DNA from: CAWCWK01 sp963842125
Lineage (GTDB): Bacteria; Pseudomonadota; Alphaproteobacteria; Rhizobiales; CAWCWK01
Direction of reading: 5' to 3'
Assembly: GCA_963842125.1 (NCBI GenBank)
Contig: CAWJFE010000003.1
Span: 1-64,000, forward strand
DNA length: 64,000 bases
The notes under the pieces are model-generated. The model saw only the letters and a list, made by a program, of their open reading frames with translations. It was not told where the DNA came from and did not search any database. The translations under genes and the position numbers were made by a program. Numbering within the stretch: the stretch's first letter is position 1; each line of letters starts with the position of its first letter. Shown in pieces: positions 61,712 to 64,000 of the stretch.

Positions 61712-62788
61712 ATGAGTGAGGTTAGCATCATCGGGGTCGATCTGGCCAAGAACGTCTTTCAAGTTCACGCGGCGGCTGCGGACGGTACGGCGCTGTTTCG
61801 TCGAAAGCTGACGCGCGCGCAGTTCGAACGCTTCATAGCCGAGCAACAGCCTTGCAAGGTGGCTATGGAAGCGTGCGCGACGGCGCATCATTGGGCTCGT
61901 CGCGTGACGGCGCTCGGCCACGAGGTGCGGCTCGTCGCACCGATCTACGTGAAGCCCTTCGTCAAGCGGCACAAGAACGACGCGGCAGATGCGGAGGCCA
62001 TCGTAGAGGCAGCACTTCGCCCCACCATGCGTTTTGTCGAGCCCAAGTCCGCCGACATGCAGGCCAGGGCCATGCTGTTCCGCACGCGCGAGCAGTTGAT
62101 CAAGCAGCGCACCGAGACGGTGAACGCCTTGCGCGGACACCTGGCCGAGTTCGGCTTCGTGGTACCGGTTGGCATCGCCAATATCGCGAGGCTCTCGCAG
62201 CTGATCGAGGCGGCGGGCGACGCGCTGCCGGCTCTGGCTCGGGACGTGGCGCAGGCCCATCTCGAGCGGATCGACCAGCTCACCGTGTCAGCCGAGCACA
62301 TGATGGACAGGATCAAGACCGTCAGCGCCGACAGCGAGACCGCAAGGCTCGCCAGGACCATGCCGGGGACCGGTGCCGTCGGAGCGATGGCGCTTGAAGC
62401 GTTCGCGCCGGCCATGCCCAGCTTCGCGCGCGGACGAGACTTTGCCGCCTGGCTGGGCCTGACGCCTCGCCAGCACTCGAGCGGCGGCAAGGCGAGGCTG
62501 GGTCGAACATCGAAAATGGGTCAGCGGGACATCCGACGCCTGCTTGTCATCGGGGCGATGAGCCGGATCGCGAGCGCGCGGCGGCACCCAGGCGGTGCCG
62601 ATCGATCCGGACCCGCCGGGGCGTGGCTGGCCGACAAGCTCGAGCGCAAGCCGCGCATGGTCGTGGCAATCGCGCTGGCCAACAAGATGGCCCGGCAGCT
62701 CTGGGCGATGCTGCTGAGAGGCGAGACCTACAGGACCGACGTCGCGAGACCCACGGTCGGGAACGGCATGACGACAGCGTCAGCATAA
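61712..62788 (+). CDS. IS110-family transposase (IS1111-like)
   Basis: 358 residues from ATG 61712 (GGAGGAGG upstream). The DEDD RuvC-like domain has IIGVDLAKNVFQVHAAAADG (Asp), VAMEACATAHHWARRVTALG (Glu) and KRHKNDAADAEAIVEAALRP (Asp-Asp). The C-terminal Transposase_20 domain carries ARTMPGTGAVGAMALEAFAP, DFAAWLGLTPRQHSSGGKAR and the serine-containing region. The reading frame is complete, so the element may be active. Enzymes of this family are guided by a noncoding RNA encoded in the element end. Confidence 0.92.
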   Translation: MSEVSIIGVDLAKNVFQVHAAAADGTALFRRKLTRAQFERFIAEQQPCKVAMEACATAHHWARRVTALGHEVRLVAPIYVKPFVKRHKNDAADAEAIVEAALRPTMRFVEPKSADMQARAMLFRTREQLIKQRTETVNALRGHLAEFGFVVPVGIANIARLSQLIEAAGDALPALARDVAQAHLERIDQLTVSAEHMMDRIKTVSADSETARLARTMPGTGAVGAMALEAFAPAMPSFARGRDFAAWLGLTPRQHSSGGKARLGRTSKMGQRDIRRLLVIGAMSRIASARRHPGGADRSGPAGAWLADKLERKPRMVVAIALANKMARQLWAMLLRGETYRTDVARPTVGNGMTTASA

Positions 62789-63072
62789 AAACGAGTGGCT
62801 GCGCACAAGCAGCAATGCAAAGGATCGGGCTCGCCCCAGCGGGTCCGTAGCCGAGGAGTGCAGCGAAGGAGATGGACGTCGATCGATCTGATCACGACCG
62901 GGCAGCCAGTTAGGGTTCGGGCGCTTACCCAAGCCCGTGCAGACGATATGGCCTCGTGTCGGCGAACAGACCATCCCGGCCCGCGGCTCGTCTCATGCCG
63001 CGCAAAGAGGCCTGACACACGACCGCAACCAAGATCGACGGGCAAATCCTTCAATGAACCCCTTGCCTAACC
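62789..63072 (+). ncRNA. Candidate guide (bridge/seek) RNA region of the IS1111-like element
   Basis: About 285 bp of noncoding sequence between the transposase stop and the right inverted repeat. In IS1111-group elements the RNA that pairs with donor and target DNA is encoded at this end, downstream of the transposase. I infer its presence from position and length only; I could not fold it or locate the pairing loops. Confidence 0.4.
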
Positions 63073-63094
63073 GGGGGCATCCACACACGCCCCC

Positions 63095-63331
63095 GAGTTC
63101 GAGCGCGCCATAATCCACGAACGCATCAGTGCCGGACTAGTGGCAGCACGTGCCGAGGGTCGGATCGGAGGGTGACGGCCCAAGCTCCATTCCACCCAGC
63201 GAGCCGACATCGTCGAGAACGTCACCAGCGGCAGACGAACCGCCGCCTAGATGGCGAGCCTCTACAAAGTCTCCGAGGCCAACGTCAGCCGCATCCTCGC
63301 AAGGGCGCGAAACCAGGAATCGGCCAAGTAG
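63095..63331 (+). pseudogene. Serine recombinase C-terminal remnant with two stops
   Basis: Reads EFERAIIHERISAGLVAARA, EGRIGG-stop-RPKLHSTQRADIVENV and TAA-stop-MASLYKVSEANVSRILARAR to a final TAG. It aligns codon for codon with the end of the recombinase at 57101-57691. The nonsense codons (TGA 63173-63175, TAG 63248-63250) and the missing N-terminal domain show long decay. Confidence 0.8.
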
Positions 63332-63473
63332 CCGTCGGCTCCCCCGCTACTACCGTGAATCCATGTCCCAATAATGCACTGAGTCCGTCTTCGGATCGGT
63401 GAATGCCGCCAGCTCTTCGCGCCTCTTGGCGACGAGAGGGGAGGGCAAGCGCCGGCAATCGGTCATTCGCTCG

Positions 63474-64000
63474 TCACAGTCCCGAGCGCTGTGCCAAGTA
63501 GGGCCGGGTGAGGCGGAAGCGCCCGCAGGCTGTGCGATTGGCGAGGTCTATTCGCAGGCGTGAGATGCGCTTGGCGGCGAGCCATCGGGGTTGGGAGTCG
63601 AGTGGTGCGATCAAGGCGCCATTCGACGCTCTGAAGGACACGCTTGCGACCTCCGAGAATTGCGGGTCGCGCTCGCTTGTCCAGAAGAGTTGCAGGCTTG
63701 GCTCGCTTCCGTCGCCGCCCGAACAGGTGAACTCGGCGACGAGGAGGCCAGCCGAAGCGCCAGGCGTGTCGGGCAGATCGATGACGGCGTGAGGGTCGGG
63801 ACCGCTGGGCGTCCACCAGCCCTGCGCATCGACCTCGAGATCGGTCAGGGTCGCCGTCGCGAGATCGAGGGCGAGAACCTCCTCCATTCGTGCATCGAGA
63901 CGGTCGGTCGATCTCCCCCAGGAGGCCGGCAGCACGCCGAGATCGGCGATACGGAAGGCTCTATCGAGCAGGATCAGGTCCCGCTGGGAGAAGAGGACTG
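63474..64000 (-). CDS. Hypothetical protein, 5' end outside the window
   Basis: The frame is open from the window edge (VLFSQRDLILLDRAFRIADL) to the stop at 63474, about 175 residues. The C-terminal part is beta-rich (LLVAEFTCSGGDGSEPSLQL, FWTSERDPQFSEVASVSFRA) and ends RISRLRIDLANRTACGRFRL TRPYLAQR, recalling carbohydrate-binding or glycosyltransferase-associated tail domains. No family is assigned. There is no obvious relation to the mobile elements on its left. Confidence 0.55.
   Translation of the reverse strand, partial: VLFSQRDLILLDRAFRIADLGVLPASWGRSTDRLDARMEEVLALDLATATLTDLEVDAQGWWTPSGPDPHAVIDLPDTPGASAGLLVAEFTCSGGDGSEPSLQLFWTSERDPQFSEVASVSFRASNGALIAPLDSQPRWLAAKRISRLRIDLANRTACGRFRLTRPYLAQRSGL

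Larger units (their letters stand above)
61636..63084 (+). mobile_element. IS110-family element (IS1111-like group)
   Basis: GTGGATGCCCCC (61636-61647) and GGGGGCATCCAC (63073-63084) are perfect 12-bp inverted repeats flanking an intact IS110-type transposase. Inverted ends are the feature that separates the IS1111 group from classical IS110. The left noncoding end is about 75 bp and the right about 285 bp. The element splits or abuts old recombinase sequence on both sides. The true tips may lie a few bases outside these repeats. Confidence 0.75.

Overview
The window is GC-rich, dense DNA that looks like a plasmid or chromid of an alphaproteobacterium (Hyphomicrobiales- or Rhodobacterales-like). 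The reasons are a RepA/RepB (ParA/ParB) partition pair of the repABC kind with palindromic parS-like sites, two unrelated replication initiators each next to its own repeats, many toxin-antitoxin modules, IS3, IS6 and IS110 elements, and at least eight serine-recombinase loci. No rRNA or tRNA gene, CRISPR array or clear core chromosomal gene was seen. The species cannot be named from the sequence alone.

Layout. 0-4.2 kb: the tail of a resolvase, a methyltransferase, an IS3-family element that truncates another gene, and a resolvase with a res-like region. 4.3-13.3 kb (minus strand): a polyol-uptake operon (solute-binding protein, two permeases, a small membrane protein, two ATPases) ending in a fused dihydroxyacetone kinase, under a LacI-type regulator with a visible operator. 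13.6-18.7 kb: an IS6 remnant, a large RTX-repeat protein and, divergent from it, a LuxR-HTH/alpha-beta-hydrolase fusion. 18.8-22.1 kb: recombinase and VapBC debris, including a vapB split by an AT-rich islet. 22.2-31.4 kb: a GntR regulator facing a second sugar-type ABC transporter followed by an RraA-like aldolase, a D-2-hydroxyacid dehydrogenase, a COG3618-type amidohydrolase/lactonase and a Gfo/Idh/MocA oxidoreductase. This is a self-contained uptake-plus-catabolism operon, probably for a sugar acid or lactone. 31.4-39.3 kb: a diguanylate cyclase and six exported or membrane proteins, including a trypsin-like protease and a peptidoglycan-binding protein. 40-44.5 kb: a damaged LuxR gene and a second RTX protein.

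44.6-55.3 kb is the replication and maintenance core: iterons and a DnaA box, a replication initiator, a radical SAM/SPASM enzyme, repA(parA), repB(parB), three parS-like palindromes, CcdA, PIN/Phd toxin-antitoxin genes, a LuxR regulator, a second iteron array and a Rep_3 initiator. 55.3-63.3 kb is mobile-element territory: an HNH protein, a broken IS110, resolvases, a truncated Fic toxin, SSB, VapBC, an IS6-like element carrying its own resolvase, and an IS110/IS1111 element with a possible guide-RNA end. The window closes inside an unrecognised gene on the minus strand.

Two patterns cut across regions. Nine genes or gene remnants carry a single-base frameshift, eight of them explained by one extra base, so assembly error must be excluded before calling them pseudogenes. 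Several intact genes contain in-frame tandem repeats of 12-18 bp that could vary in copy number.
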